A stretch of 64,000 bases of DNA from Ruegeria atlantica. GTDB taxonomy: Bacteria; Pseudomonadota; Alphaproteobacteria; Rhodobacterales; Rhodobacteraceae. Position 1 is the first letter of the stretch. Every line of letters begins with the position of its first letter. Positions 19,639 to 28,655 of the stretch are shown here, in pieces. Location: contig NZ_WQFE01000007.1 of assembly GCF_013033965.1 (NCBI RefSeq), positions 1 to 64,000 of the forward strand. Reading direction: 5' to 3'. The translations under genes and the position numbers were made by a program. A model generated the notes under the pieces. That model ran no database searches. It was not told the origin of the DNA and worked only from the letters and a program-made list of their open reading frames with translations.

Positions 19639-20634
19639 TCACTTTGCGCGAATATCCGCGTCAGCTTGTTCCAGGAACCACGCGTAGGTTTCGCGAATTC
19701 CGTCTTCCAGACTGATATTCGCCCGCCAACCCATGGTTGCCAGACGGGAAACATCCATCAGCTTGCGCATCGTGCCGTCAGGTTTGCTGACATCTTGCGT
19801 GATCCGACCGGTATATCCTGTCACATTAGCCACCATACCCGCGAGCTCCGCAATTGAGACGTCCACACCGCATCCAACATTGATATGGCTTAGCATGGGT
19901 TGGGTGTTGGCCTCATACTCATCACGGGACAAGTCCAGTACGAATAGTGAAGCCTCAGCCATATCGTCGACATGCAAAAACTCGCGTCGTGGCTTACCAG
20001 TGCCCCAAATGACAACCTCATCCAAACCATCACGCTGCGCCTCGTGGAATCTGCGGATCAGGGCGGGCAAGACATGACTGTTTTCGGGGTGAAAATTGTC
20101 GCCAGGCCCATAAAGGTTTGTCGGCATAACGGAACGATAGTCTACGCCGTGCTGCCGATTGTAGCTTTCGCACAGTTTGATGCCGGCGATCTTCGCCACC
20201 GCGTAGGGTTCGTTCGTGGGTTCTAGCACACCGGTCAGCAAAGCATCTTCCCGCATCGGCTGTGGAACAGCGCGGGGATAGATGCAGGAACTGCCCAATT
20301 GAAGCAGGTATTTAACGCCCACAGAAAACGCCTGATGAATCACATTGCACTCGATCATCAGGTTTTCGTAAATAAAATCTGCAGGATAGGTGTTGTTGGC
20401 ATGAATGCCGCCGACTTTGGCTGCGGCCAAAATGACGACGTCGGGACGCTGAGCTTGCATGAAATCTCGGACAGCAGCTTGATTGGTCAGATCAAGTTCC
20501 GAATGCGTCCGCGTCACAAGCTCCAACGCCTCGCCCGATGCCTGGCGGTCCTGCAGACGGCGCAGGATCGCACCGCCGACCATTCCGCGGTGCCCGGCCA
20601 CGTAGATCTTACGCACGCCGCCCGCCTCAGCCAT
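19639..20634 (-). CDS. fcl: GDP-L-fucose synthase
   Basis: This 331-residue short-chain dehydrogenase-type epimerase/reductase completes GDP-L-fucose synthesis from GDP-4-keto-6-deoxymannose with NADPH. It has the Rossmann motif [10 protein letters not shown] near the N-terminus, [30 protein letters not shown] and the catalytic [25 protein letters not shown]-like residues ([16 protein letters not shown]) match GMER proteins. The frame runs open to 20658, but ATG 20634 overlaps the gmd stop by eight bases (ATGGCTGA), indicating coupling with gmd. Product use (capsule, exopolysaccharide or O-antigen) is not shown by neighbours. Confidence 0.94.
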   Translation of the reverse strand: MAEAGGVRKIYVAGHRGMVGGAILRRLQDRQASGEALELVTRTHSELDLTNQAAVRDFMQAQRPDVVILAAAKVGGIHANNTYPADFIYENLMIECNVIHQAFSVGVKYLLQLGSSCIYPRAVPQPMREDALLTGVLEPTNEPYAVAKIAGIKLCESYNRQHGVDYRSVMPTNLYGPGDNFHPENSHVLPALIRRFHEAQRDGLDEVVIWGTGKPRREFLHVDDMAEASLFVLDLSRDEYEANTQPMLSHINVGCGVDVSIAELAGMVANVTGYTGRITQDVSKPDGTMRKLMDVSRLATMGWRANISLEDGIRETYAWFLEQADADIRAK

Positions 20635-21751
20635 TTTCCAGCGTGACCGGCAATTCATAGCCGTGCTCTTTCAGCAAGGCATGACGCTTGGCCGTCTTGA
20701 GGTCCTCGACAACCATTTCAGAGCACATTTCCTGAACCGTCAGTTCCGGTTCCCATCCCAATTTGTTTTTGGCGTTCGAAGGGTCGCCAAGCAATGTCTC
20801 CACTTCCGCCGGGCGGAAATATTGTGGGTCGATCCGCATGATCACATCACCTGGTTCCAATGCAGGCGCGTCGTCGCCTTCAACGGATTTGACCGTGGCG
20901 ATTTCATCGACACCCTCGCCTGAAAATTCAAGCGTTACCCCAAGTTCAGCTGCAGACCATTCGATGAACTGACGCACCGAGTACTGCACGCCGGTTGCAA
21001 TTACGAAATCCTCAGGGGTGTCTTGCTGCAACATCATCCACTGCATACGGACGTAGTCCTTAGCGTGCCCCCAATCGCGCAGGCTGTCGATATTGCCCAT
21101 GTACAGGCAATCCTCGAGACCCTGAGCAATGTTGGACAGACCACGAGTGATCTTGCGCGTCACAAAGGTTTCGCCACGGCGCGGACTTTCGTGATTGAAC
21201 AGGATGCCGTTGCAGGCATACATGCCATACGCTTCGCGATAATTCACAGTGATCCAATAGGAATAAAGCTTGGCTACCGCATAAGGGGAACGCGGATAGA
21301 ACGGCGTTGTCTCGCGCTGCGGTGTCTCTTGTACCAAACCGTAGAGTTCGGACGTGGACGCCTGATAAAAGCGCGTCTTTTTCTCAAGACCCAGAAAACG
21401 GATCGCCTCAAGCAAGCGCAACGTACCGATTGCGTCCACATCGGCAGTGTATTCGGGCGATTCAAAACTGACCGCCACGTGGGACTGGGCGCCAAGGTTA
21501 TAGACCTCGTCGGGCTGAACCTCCTGAATGATGCGGGTCAAGTTCGAGGTATCGCTCAGATCCCCATAGTGCAGGTGAAGACGCGGATTGGGTACATGCG
21601 GATCCTGATAGATATGATCAATGCGCTGTGTGTTGAACGAAGATGCACGGCGCTTGATTCCATGAACTTCATATCCTTTTTCCAGCAGAAACTCGGCAAG
21701 ATAGGATCCGTCTTGCCCAGTGATACCGGTTATCAGTGCTGTTTTGGTCAT
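20627..21751 (-). CDS. gmd: GDP-mannose 4,6-dehydratase
   Basis: This 374-residue SDR enzyme converts GDP-D-mannose to GDP-4-keto-6-deoxy-D-mannose. It shows [19 protein letters not shown] at the NADP site, [16 protein letters not shown], the catalytic region with STSELYG and YAVAK, and [16 protein letters not shown], all typical of Gmd. It is followed by fcl with an eight-base overlap, so the pair is the standard GDP-fucose module. About 125 bases separate its start from the end of the PhyH-type gene upstream on the same strand. Confidence 0.96.
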   Translation of the reverse strand: MTKTALITGITGQDGSYLAEFLLEKGYEVHGIKRRASSFNTQRIDHIYQDPHVPNPRLHLHYGDLSDTSNLTRIIQEVQPDEVYNLGAQSHVAVSFESPEYTADVDAIGTLRLLEAIRFLGLEKKTRFYQASTSELYGLVQETPQRETTPFYPRSPYAVAKLYSYWITVNYREAYGMYACNGILFNHESPRRGETFVTRKITRGLSNIAQGLEDCLYMGNIDSLRDWGHAKDYVRMQWMMLQQDTPEDFVIATGVQYSVRQFIEWSAAELGVTLEFSGEGVDEIATVKSVEGDDAPALEPGDVIMRIDPQYFRPAEVETLLGDPSNAKNKLGWEPELTVQEMCSEMVVEDLKTAKRHALLKEHGYELPVTLENG

Positions 21752-21876
21752 GGTTGCGTTCCAGGAAGTTCACGATACGTGTGTGTAATCTCTGAAACAG
21801 CAATATCCGCCTGAATGCAAGCCAAGGACGCTGTCAGGTGTTGATATCTCGTCAGCAAGCGGTTCGAGCCGAGGAA

Positions 21877-22761
21877 TCAAGTCGACGCATAAAGCGGCAC
21901 CGATCCCTTGGCCCCTTCCGCCAGCGCTTTGCTCTGATCGCTGCGAACCCTCTCATACAGGGCCAAAGCATCCGCAGAAAACAGCTCGGTCGGCGGATCA
22001 ACGTGAACAAAATTGCTTTGGCTGTCCTGCCCGCGTACCAACAAAGCATAGTCGCGTTCCGCGACCAGTTGCTTGGCATTCGGGTTGAGATAGCGGATCG
22101 CAAGTCCAATACGCCGGTCATCGGATTGATTGGGACCAGACCCATGGATCGTCAGCCCGTGATGCAGAGACATCTGCCCTGGTGCCAGTTCAATGTGGGT
22201 TTTGTCTTCCTCGTCGACGTCCACCGCAACCTCCTGTCCGCGCGACAGAAGATTGGTGTCAGAGTACGTATCATTGTGCGGAAGAATTGGGTTCTTATGG
22301 CTGGCGCGCACAAAATCCATGCACCCACTTTCAACTGTCGCCGGAGACAACGCGATCCATGCGGTAACCTGATCCGGGGTTTCGCCCATCCCCCAGTAGG
22401 TCAGATCCTGATGCATCCCGACCGTATGGGCTGTTTGCGGTTCCTTGATGAAGAATTCGGCCGACCAAATCATGATGTCCGGCCCCAACACGCCCTCCAC
22501 CACATCCAGAACGCGGGGATCCATCGCGACACTTGCTGCAAGCGGCATCACCAGATGCGCGTTGACCCGCTTGTAGGTATTCAGCGGCAAAGGCAGATCA
22601 GCATCAAGCCATTCCCGCTCAATCCGCTCCAGCTCTGCGCGACGCTCGGCGACTTCTTCTTTGGAAAAGATGGTCAGCGGAAAAAGAAACCCATCCTCCC
22701 AATACTTATCAGATTGCTCTTGGGTAAGTGCGACGTCACTCGATGAGTTGTTTTCAGACAT
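21877..22761 (-). CDS. Phytanoyl-CoA dioxygenase family protein (upstream of gmd)
   Basis: This 294-residue protein has a double-stranded beta-helix Fe(II)/2-oxoglutarate oxygenase pattern. The HxD pair is in GMHQDLTYWG, and the distal His region is LHHGLTIHGSGPNQSDDRRIG with the 2-oxoglutarate-binding Arg nearby (RIGLAIRY). The substrate is unknown; PhyH relatives hydroxylate acyl-CoAs, ectoine, mitomycin-like compounds and others. ATG 22761 is chosen because GGAGGAAG precedes it; the frame is open to 22815. It is transcribed in the same direction as gmd but with a 125-base gap, so cotranscription is uncertain. Confidence 0.85.
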   Translation of the reverse strand: MSENNSSSDVALTQEQSDKYWEDGFLFPLTIFSKEEVAERRAELERIEREWLDADLPLPLNTYKRVNAHLVMPLAASVAMDPRVLDVVEGVLGPDIMIWSAEFFIKEPQTAHTVGMHQDLTYWGMGETPDQVTAWIALSPATVESGCMDFVRASHKNPILPHNDTYSDTNLLSRGQEVAVDVDEEDKTHIELAPGQMSLHHGLTIHGSGPNQSDDRRIGLAIRYLNPNAKQLVAERDYALLVRGQDSQSNFVHVDPPTELFSADALALYERVRSDQSKALAEGAKGSVPLYAST

Positions 22762-23017
22762 CTGACTTGCTTCCTCCAATGCTTGTTCTACCAGAGAAAT
22801 TGCGCTGCGCTGCACACGGAGTGCCTAACTTACCTGCGACGATATGTTCAGCTTTGCCATTTGGGCAAATCACCTCCCGTTTCAATTCTGACACGGTTTC
22901 GTGTCTTCGCTGTTCCAGCCGCGCCGGGCACAGCCCCCCACAAGAACAGGTTCAATTTGCTGTCAAATCCCCCGGATCAAAGAGGGTATGTGACAACCAA
23001 TCTTCAAAATTCGTGTG

Positions 23018-23887
23018 TCAACACCCCAACAGGTTCAACAGACCAGCACCGTCTGAATTCACCAGCTCTCCACCATCGCCGCAGCGGATAACTTCAGTGT
23101 TTTGGTCAATCATCTCGGGCTGATCACTGAATGCGATCAATCCGCTTCCCAACACCGTGTACAAGCCGCTGGGTTGAGGCTCTGAGTAAAAGCCCTGAAC
23201 CTGAACAACTCCAATCGCTCCGGCGAATAGTCCCGCTTCCAGTCGTTCCGCTCTGATTCCGTCCGACGTCGGCTGTCCGATCACTCGGACAAGATCACCC
23301 GGCGACAAATGTTGAGGCTCAATTCCGCTGATAACGCTTGCCCCTATCAAAGTTCGCGCCTGTGGATCAGACCCCAGATATGTTCCCGACAACCTCGCCG
23401 GATACACATCGCTTGACAGTTTTTCGACACGTGACGCGCGCACTTTATGACCCCGCCACAACCCGCTGATCGCGACCCAATCGCCAACCTGGACGTCAAC
23501 ACTCCATTCGACCGTAACGTCGGTCCCAAGAACCGAAATTTGGCCGTCCTGCACACTGGACACTGGTCCGACCAGAGGCAAGACTTGACGGATGTGTCTT
23601 GCGTGCCATTCGTCATTTTCATACGTCGCAACAATTGCGACGGTGTGACCCGGCTTCAACTCGTCCGCCCTGATCGGGGGAACCGCATTGGCAACCGGCA
23701 TTTGGTCATCGAACAGAATACGCTGTCCATTCACATGGATGCTGCCCAGATGGGTGATTGTGCCCACAATACCCGTACCGATAATACCGCCTTCACGCTC
23801 AGAATTGCCTTTGTCCTCAGCCTGAAGCGGAACGGATAGCCAGGTCAATAAGGCAAGCATCGCGAACAAACGCAGGAAAACACCCAT
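23018..23887 (-). CDS. Secreted DUF5666-type protein
   Basis: This 289-residue protein has a signal peptide (MGVFLRLFAMLALLTWLSVPLQA) and repeated small beta-rich units of about 60-70 residues, each with GxVxxI...V.G..I patterns (for example GTGIVGTITHLGSIHVNGQRI, PVSSVQDGQISVLGTDVTV, GAIGVVQVQGFYSEPQPSG). This matches the OB-like DUF5666 repeats as I remember them. It is probably periplasmic. It begins two bases after the stop of the DUF6502 gene upstream, so the pair forms an operon. No enzymatic residues are recognisable and its role is unknown. Confidence 0.75.
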   Translation of the reverse strand: MGVFLRLFAMLALLTWLSVPLQAEDKGNSEREGGIIGTGIVGTITHLGSIHVNGQRILFDDQMPVANAVPPIRADELKPGHTVAIVATYENDEWHARHIRQVLPLVGPVSSVQDGQISVLGTDVTVEWSVDVQVGDWVAISGLWRGHKVRASRVEKLSSDVYPARLSGTYLGSDPQARTLIGASVISGIEPQHLSPGDLVRVIGQPTSDGIRAERLEAGLFAGAIGVVQVQGFYSEPQPSGLYTVLGSGLIAFSDQPEMIDQNTEVIRCGDGGELVNSDGAGLLNLLGC

Positions 23888-23889
23888 AA

Positions 23890-24720
23890 CTACTCATCCT
23901 CTTTCGTTCTTTTTAGTTGGGCTTTTTGTGGTGAGGGCAGGACAAAAGCACCCATTGCGAACCGGCCGCTGTGATCACCGTTACTGTCTTTTTCCTGCAG
24001 TTCACGGGCGAGAGTATTGACCTCTTGCAGCAACGTTTGCGCCCGATCCGACGAGAATTGGAGCAATTGCTCAATCGACTCTGACGACAGGTGCGAATAG
24101 CGTACCGCGCGGTCAAAATTGCGTTGAGAATCCGGTTCAGCCAGCAGGTTCTGCGTTGCCGCCTGTAAATGAGCGGACAGCGTCGCCTCATAAGCGGCCA
24201 CTTGTTCGGCGCTGCCACTAGACGGAAGAAAGGCTGGGGAAAGCAGGCGAAGTTTTCCTTTTTCATCCTGCTCCACACTCTTTTGGTCAACCAACGTTTC
24301 CAGAACGGTGCCGGGCGCCATGTCCACACGTGTCCGCCGTACCAGATCGTCAAATCCCGGGCCAGTTTCGTCGCCCTTGCGGCTCAGGACCCGAGGCGCG
24401 CCTGCACCATCCAGAAATTCAGGCGTCGTCGACCAATAGCTGACAACCAATGCCGCTGCGTTACTGCGGCGTTTCAAGGGTGCATCATCGTCGACATTTC
24501 GCAGTCTTTTGACATCCTTTCGATGCAGGCCCGTCAAAAGGCTGGCGCGACTGTCGCTCAGCTTTCCTTGCGTGCTTTGTTCCGCTGCCGTCAGCAAGGC
24601 TTGTTTGAGCGCTTCGGTCACGGTTCCAAGTGTGACCCCATGCGCAACCATTGCCTGCGCCAGTGGTACCAGCAACGCAGACAGCGCGGTCTCAAGGGGA
24701 GGTTTGGGGTCATTCGACAT
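23890..24720 (-). CDS. DUF6502 family protein
   Basis: This 276-residue soluble protein is largely helical. The N-terminal part (LLVPLAQAMVAHGVTLGTVTEALKQALL) and TGLHRKDVKRLR resemble a DNA-binding-like domain of the DUF6502 family, where a helix-turn-helix has been suggested. The middle holds VSYWSTTPEFLD and the C-terminal third is coiled-coil-like (QTLLQEVNTLARELQEKDSN). A GTG at 24735 would add five residues; neither start has a good Shine-Dalgarno sequence. It is upstream of the DUF5666 gene (two-base gap) and divergent from the adenylation-enzyme operon. It could be a regulator, but this is inference. Confidence 0.72.
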   Translation of the reverse strand: MSNDPKPPLETALSALLVPLAQAMVAHGVTLGTVTEALKQALLTAAEQSTQGKLSDSRASLLTGLHRKDVKRLRNVDDDAPLKRRSNAAALVVSYWSTTPEFLDGAGAPRVLSRKGDETGPGFDDLVRRTRVDMAPGTVLETLVDQKSVEQDEKGKLRLLSPAFLPSSGSAEQVAAYEATLSAHLQAATQNLLAEPDSQRNFDRAVRYSHLSSESIEQLLQFSSDRAQTLLQEVNTLARELQEKDSNGDHSGRFAMGAFVLPSPQKAQLKRTKEDE

Positions 24721-24873
24721 TTGAGAACTCGTCACGGATGCTTATCAGATAACATTTTCCTAGAATTAACGAATTCAACGCTTTCGTGTTCAAAATGTGA
24801 TCGAATGTGAACTTTAATGGGATTTTTTCCCATTATCACTAAGGTGTGACCCCTTCTTGAACTGGAGAATGAC

Positions 24874-26499
24874 ATGCACCTTATCGCAACCGATCCCCAG
24901 ACAAACTATGCCCCCCTGACACCAACAGATCTAGCCAGTGCAGCCGGGCAAGATGCGTTGAACGCACTGAGCCCCGAAGATCAAGAGTTGTTTCTTTCTT
25001 TTGGCTGGGGGCCGCAGGCTTCACCCCGGCATGCGACAATAGCAGACGCGCTGCGCCACGCGTTGCGGGATCAGCCCGATGCCGCCGCACTGGAATGTGC
25101 TGGCCATAGCCTCAGCTATCGGGCGCTGGACGAAGCCTCAAACCGGTTGGCGAATGTCATGCGCGCGCACGGCGTAAAACGCGGCGACGCCGTGTGCTTG
25201 TTCCTGCATCGTTCGGTCGAGATGGTCGTGGGTATTGTCGCGGCAATCAAACTTGGGGCGGCCTATGTCCCGCAGCATGTCGGCGTTGCACCGACGGAAA
25301 CCCTGCGCCACGTAGCGAAGGTCACCGGTTCAAAAATAATCCTAAGCCTCAGCGATTTGACAGATCAAATCCCGGTTGGTCTGGATCAGACGCTGATCAC
25401 CATTGATACGACAATGTTCGATCCAATGTTGGACGCGCCAGCACCCGGCTATACACATCGGGCCAGTCCCGACGACCTGGCGATGATATTGTTTACGTCT
25501 GGCACGACCGGCGTTCCGAACGGTGTACAAGTCAATCACCGAAATCTGGCGAATATCCTGCTGACTAGCCCTGGCGATCTGGGGATGCGACCGGGCCAGC
25601 GAGTTGGACAGATCCTTTCGATTTCGTTCGACATGGCGGCATGGGAAATCCTAGGCGCTTTGTCCAATGGCGCAACGCTGGTCGTCCGAGGCAAATCGAT
25701 TCAGGAAACAGCCGAGAATGTGGACGTTCTGATTGCCACACCTTCGATCCTGAACGCGCTGGACCACACGCGCTGTACCCAGGTCCAAACAGTTGCTGTA
25801 GCAGGCGAACCCTGCCCCCGCCCGCTGGCAGATCGGTGGTCGAGCTTTTGCACCTTCTACAACTCATGTGGTCCGACCGAGACTACGATCATCAATACGG
25901 CCGAACCCCATTTCGCAGACAAGCAGGTTCTGTCAATCGGGCGCCCGACGCCGAACAACACGGTCTACATTTTGGACGAAAACCTGCGCCCGGTGCCCAT
26001 CGGCGAGAAGGGTGAGATGTGGGCAGGCGGCGATTGCGTCACGGCAGGTTACCTCGCAAACCCTAAGCTGACGGCCGAGCGTTACCGACCCGACCCATTC
26101 CGGCCGGGCCATATGATGTTCCGCACCCGTGATCTGGGCCGTTGGACGGAAACCGGCGAGTTGGAGCATTTCGGGCGCGTTGATGACCTCGTGAAGGTGC
26201 GCGGGTTCCGGGTTGAGTTGGACGGCGTTACAACCGCCCTTGAGGCGTCACCTTGCTGTCAGCAAGCGGTGACCTTGCAATACGACAACCGCAATCTGGT
26301 CAGTTTTATCTCGCCATCTTCGGCCTGCCCGAAACGGGCAGTGCAATGCGTATCAGATCGACTGCCGTACTACTGCAGCCCTACCGTTGTTGTCCCCATG
26401 GACACCCTACCCCGCACACCGCGCGGCAAGCTGGATAAACGTCTTTTGCTGGATATGGCACGCAACCATATCGCCGAAACCGGTGCGGAGTTAAACTGA
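24874..26499 (+). CDS. NRPS-like amino-acid-type adenylation enzyme (stand-alone)
   Basis: The product is 541 residues. After about 50 residues of unfamiliar N-terminus comes a full AMP-binding domain: A3 LFTSGTTGVPNGV (207-219), A4 FDMAAWE (252-258), A5 NSCGPTETT (330-338), A7 FRTRDLGRW (416-424), A8 GRVDDLVKVRGFRVEL (434-449) and A10 RTPRGKLDKR with the catalytic Lys near 519. The Asp in A4 corresponds to the residue that binds the alpha-amino group in amino-acid-activating domains, so an amino-acid-like substrate is inferred. No carrier-protein domain is present. Its stop overlaps the start of the membrane oxidoreductase (TGATG), linking the two. Confidence 0.85.
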   Translation: MHLIATDPQTNYAPLTPTDLASAAGQDALNALSPEDQELFLSFGWGPQASPRHATIADALRHALRDQPDAAALECAGHSLSYRALDEASNRLANVMRAHGVKRGDAVCLFLHRSVEMVVGIVAAIKLGAAYVPQHVGVAPTETLRHVAKVTGSKIILSLSDLTDQIPVGLDQTLITIDTTMFDPMLDAPAPGYTHRASPDDLAMILFTSGTTGVPNGVQVNHRNLANILLTSPGDLGMRPGQRVGQILSISFDMAAWEILGALSNGATLVVRGKSIQETAENVDVLIATPSILNALDHTRCTQVQTVAVAGEPCPRPLADRWSSFCTFYNSCGPTETTIINTAEPHFADKQVLSIGRPTPNNTVYILDENLRPVPIGEKGEMWAGGDCVTAGYLANPKLTAERYRPDPFRPGHMMFRTRDLGRWTETGELEHFGRVDDLVKVRGFRVELDGVTTALEASPCCQQAVTLQYDNRNLVSFISPSSACPKRAVQCVSDRLPYYCSPTVVVPMDTLPRTPRGKLDKRLLLDMARNHIAETGAELN

Positions 26500-27812
26500 T
26501 GACCACGCAAACGACAAACCTAGATACCGGCGGTCTGAACTGGAGGCGTGTGACCCGCCACCCCGCCCTGATGGAATACCGCCGCCTTGCAATGCTGGTT
26601 GCGGTGGCGAATCTGGTCGTGTTCGTGGTTGGACTGCGCGACGGGGTTTGGTTCGCCAACAGCGCTTTCGCACTCAGCCCGATTGCGAACATGGCGCTGA
26701 TCAACCTCAGCCTTGGCATACTGATCCGACAGCAGCGGGTGATCAACGCCCTGTTCTGGCTGGCCACCCGCATTCCGACGTCATGGCCTCTGTGGATCCG
26801 TTGGGGGGCTGGCAAGGTGTTCCACTTCGGCGGGCTGCATTCAGGGGGCACCGTTGCCGGGACCATCTGGTTCAGCTTTCTTCTTTTTGCGATGGTTTGG
26901 AACCGTGCCAACGGGTCTGCCGTACCCTCGGATCTGACACTTGTCCTAAGCGCGACCATGGTCGCCTTGATGACATTGATGGTGACATCGGCCCTCGGAC
27001 CGATCCGCGCGCGGTTCCACAATGTGTTCGAGAAAATACACCGCTTTGTCGGCTGGACGGTTTTGGGACTGTTCTGGGCGCAGACAGTCTCGGTCACAAA
27101 TGACGCCGGGGGTATGTTGCTTCACAGCGCGGCTTTCTGGATGCTCTGCCTGATCACTTTATCAATCCTGTCTCCCTGGCTGACCCTGAAACGTGTGGAT
27201 GTCAGGATCGAGAAGCCCTCAAGCCATGCGGTGATTGCACAGTTCGACTATGGGGATACGCCATTTCCCGGCAGTTCGAACGCCATCAGCCATACTCGGT
27301 TTGGAGAGTACCATTCGTTCGCCAATATCCCCGCTCCGGACCGGTCGGGTTACCGATTGGCCATTAGCCGCGCTGGTGACTGGACTGGCCGATTCATCGA
27401 TAACCCACCAAACAAGGTTTGGGTCAAGGGGATCACGACATCGGGTGTGGCACGGATCGAAGTGCTTTTCAAAAAAGTGGTATATGTGGGCACCGGGTCG
27501 GGCATCGGACCAATCCTGCCGCATCTACTGGCCAAGGATGTGCCAAACCGTTTGATCTGGTCCACCCGCAGCCCGCGCAAAACCTATGGTGACGCGCTGG
27601 TGGATGAGATCGAGGCCAATACCGAGCAGCCTTTGATCTGGGACACAGACAAAGACGGCAAACCCAATCTGTCGGCCCTAGCCTTGCATGCCGTTCGAGA
27701 AAGCGGGGCCGAAGCCGTTATCGTGATCTCGAACCAAAAGCTGACCCGGAAGGTTGTGCACGACATGGAAAGCCTGGGCATTCCTGCCTATGGCGCAATT
27801 TGGGATAGCTGA
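26499..27812 (+). CDS. Membrane flavo-oxidoreductase with ferric-reductase-like NAD domain
   Basis: This 437-residue protein has six hydrophobic helices (about residues 31-47, 55-76, 118-134, 146-166, 182-199, 206-227). A cytoplasmic C-terminal half follows that looks like a divergent ferredoxin-reductase module. The nucleotide-binding motif VVYVGTGSGIGP lies at 328-338, and a poorly conserved FAD region lies around 280-310. Histidines H109, H114, H174, H181 and H209 near the membrane could bind haem, but spacing does not match the classic ferric-reductase pairs. From memory it recalls the fungal TmpA family of membrane flavoproteins. It overlaps the adenylation gene upstream and is two bases from the crotonase gene downstream. 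Confidence 0.7.
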   Translation: MTTQTTNLDTGGLNWRRVTRHPALMEYRRLAMLVAVANLVVFVVGLRDGVWFANSAFALSPIANMALINLSLGILIRQQRVINALFWLATRIPTSWPLWIRWGAGKVFHFGGLHSGGTVAGTIWFSFLLFAMVWNRANGSAVPSDLTLVLSATMVALMTLMVTSALGPIRARFHNVFEKIHRFVGWTVLGLFWAQTVSVTNDAGGMLLHSAAFWMLCLITLSILSPWLTLKRVDVRIEKPSSHAVIAQFDYGDTPFPGSSNAISHTRFGEYHSFANIPAPDRSGYRLAISRAGDWTGRFIDNPPNKVWVKGITTSGVARIEVLFKKVVYVGTGSGIGPILPHLLAKDVPNRLIWSTRSPRKTYGDALVDEIEANTEQPLIWDTDKDGKPNLSALALHAVRESGAEAVIVISNQKLTRKVVHDMESLGIPAYGAIWDS

Positions 27813-27814
27813 GC

Positions 27815-28576
27815 ATGTTTGAGACAATCGAAACCGAAACACAGGGGCGGGTCGCCACGATCCGCTTCAATCGGCCCGATCAGCTGAATGCGCTGAACAC
27901 ACAACTCATGCACGAAGTCCTGACCGCCGCCACCGAATTCGACAAGGACCCCGGCATCGGATGCTTGATCCTCACGGGCAATGATCGTGCTTTTGCTGCC
28001 GGGGCGGATATCGGCGAGCTTGCGGTGCAAACCTACGCGACCATGCAGACCAACGACTACTTTGCCGAGTGGGACAGGTTTGCAGCCTTTCGCATACCCA
28101 AGGTGGCGGCGGTTAGTGGCTATGCTTTGGGCGGCGGGTGTGAAGTTGCACTGATGTGCGACGTCATTTTGGCCTCAGACACCGCCAAATTCGGTCAGCC
28201 CGAAATTAAAATCGGTTGCATTCCGGGCATTGGAGGCACCCAGAGGCTAACGCGGCTAATCGGTCGTGTCAGGGCCATGGACATGATCCTGACCGGACGC
28301 ATGATTGATGCGTCCGAGGCCCTGCAGATTGGTCTGGTCAGCCGGGTTGTCACGCAGAACACCCTGTCGGACACGGCTTATGAGGTGGCCGAAATCATCG
28401 CAGACTACGCCGATGACATCGTAAGCATGGCGCGCACCTGTGTAAATATGGCCGAACAGAGCACGCTTGAATCAGGTTTGCGGTTTGAACGGCAGATGTA
28501 TCACGCGCTTTATGGATTGCCCGCCCAACAAGAAGGCATGAACGCATTTCTGGAAAAGCGAGACCCTCGGTTCTGA
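27815..28576 (+). CDS. Enoyl-CoA hydratase/isomerase (crotonase family)
   Basis: This 253-residue crotonase-fold protein has the oxyanion-hole segment FAAGADIGEL (60-69) and both catalytic glutamates of classical enoyl-CoA hydratases, E110 (GGGCEVALMCD) and E130 (GQPEIKIGCIPGIGG). A hydratase rather than only an isomerase is therefore likely, acting on a 2-enoyl-CoA. It starts two bases after the membrane oxidoreductase and ends the three-gene operon. Its partners suggest a role outside ordinary beta-oxidation, perhaps on an activated amino-acid- or acyl-derived intermediate, but this is inference. Confidence 0.9.
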   Translation: MFETIETETQGRVATIRFNRPDQLNALNTQLMHEVLTAATEFDKDPGIGCLILTGNDRAFAAGADIGELAVQTYATMQTNDYFAEWDRFAAFRIPKVAAVSGYALGGGCEVALMCDVILASDTAKFGQPEIKIGCIPGIGGTQRLTRLIGRVRAMDMILTGRMIDASEALQIGLVSRVVTQNTLSDTAYEVAEIIADYADDIVSMARTCVNMAEQSTLESGLRFERQMYHALYGLPAQQEGMNAFLEKRDPRF

Positions 28577-28655
28577 CCTCAAACCCGTAAACTTGCTTCC
28601 AGTGACAAAAATCACCGTTCGGAAACCGAGCGGTGATTTAAGTGACCTGATCACC

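Noticed and set aside
21023-21814. A 263-codon plus-strand frame opposite gmd
   Set aside because: It has no domain features and gmd is certain on the other strand.
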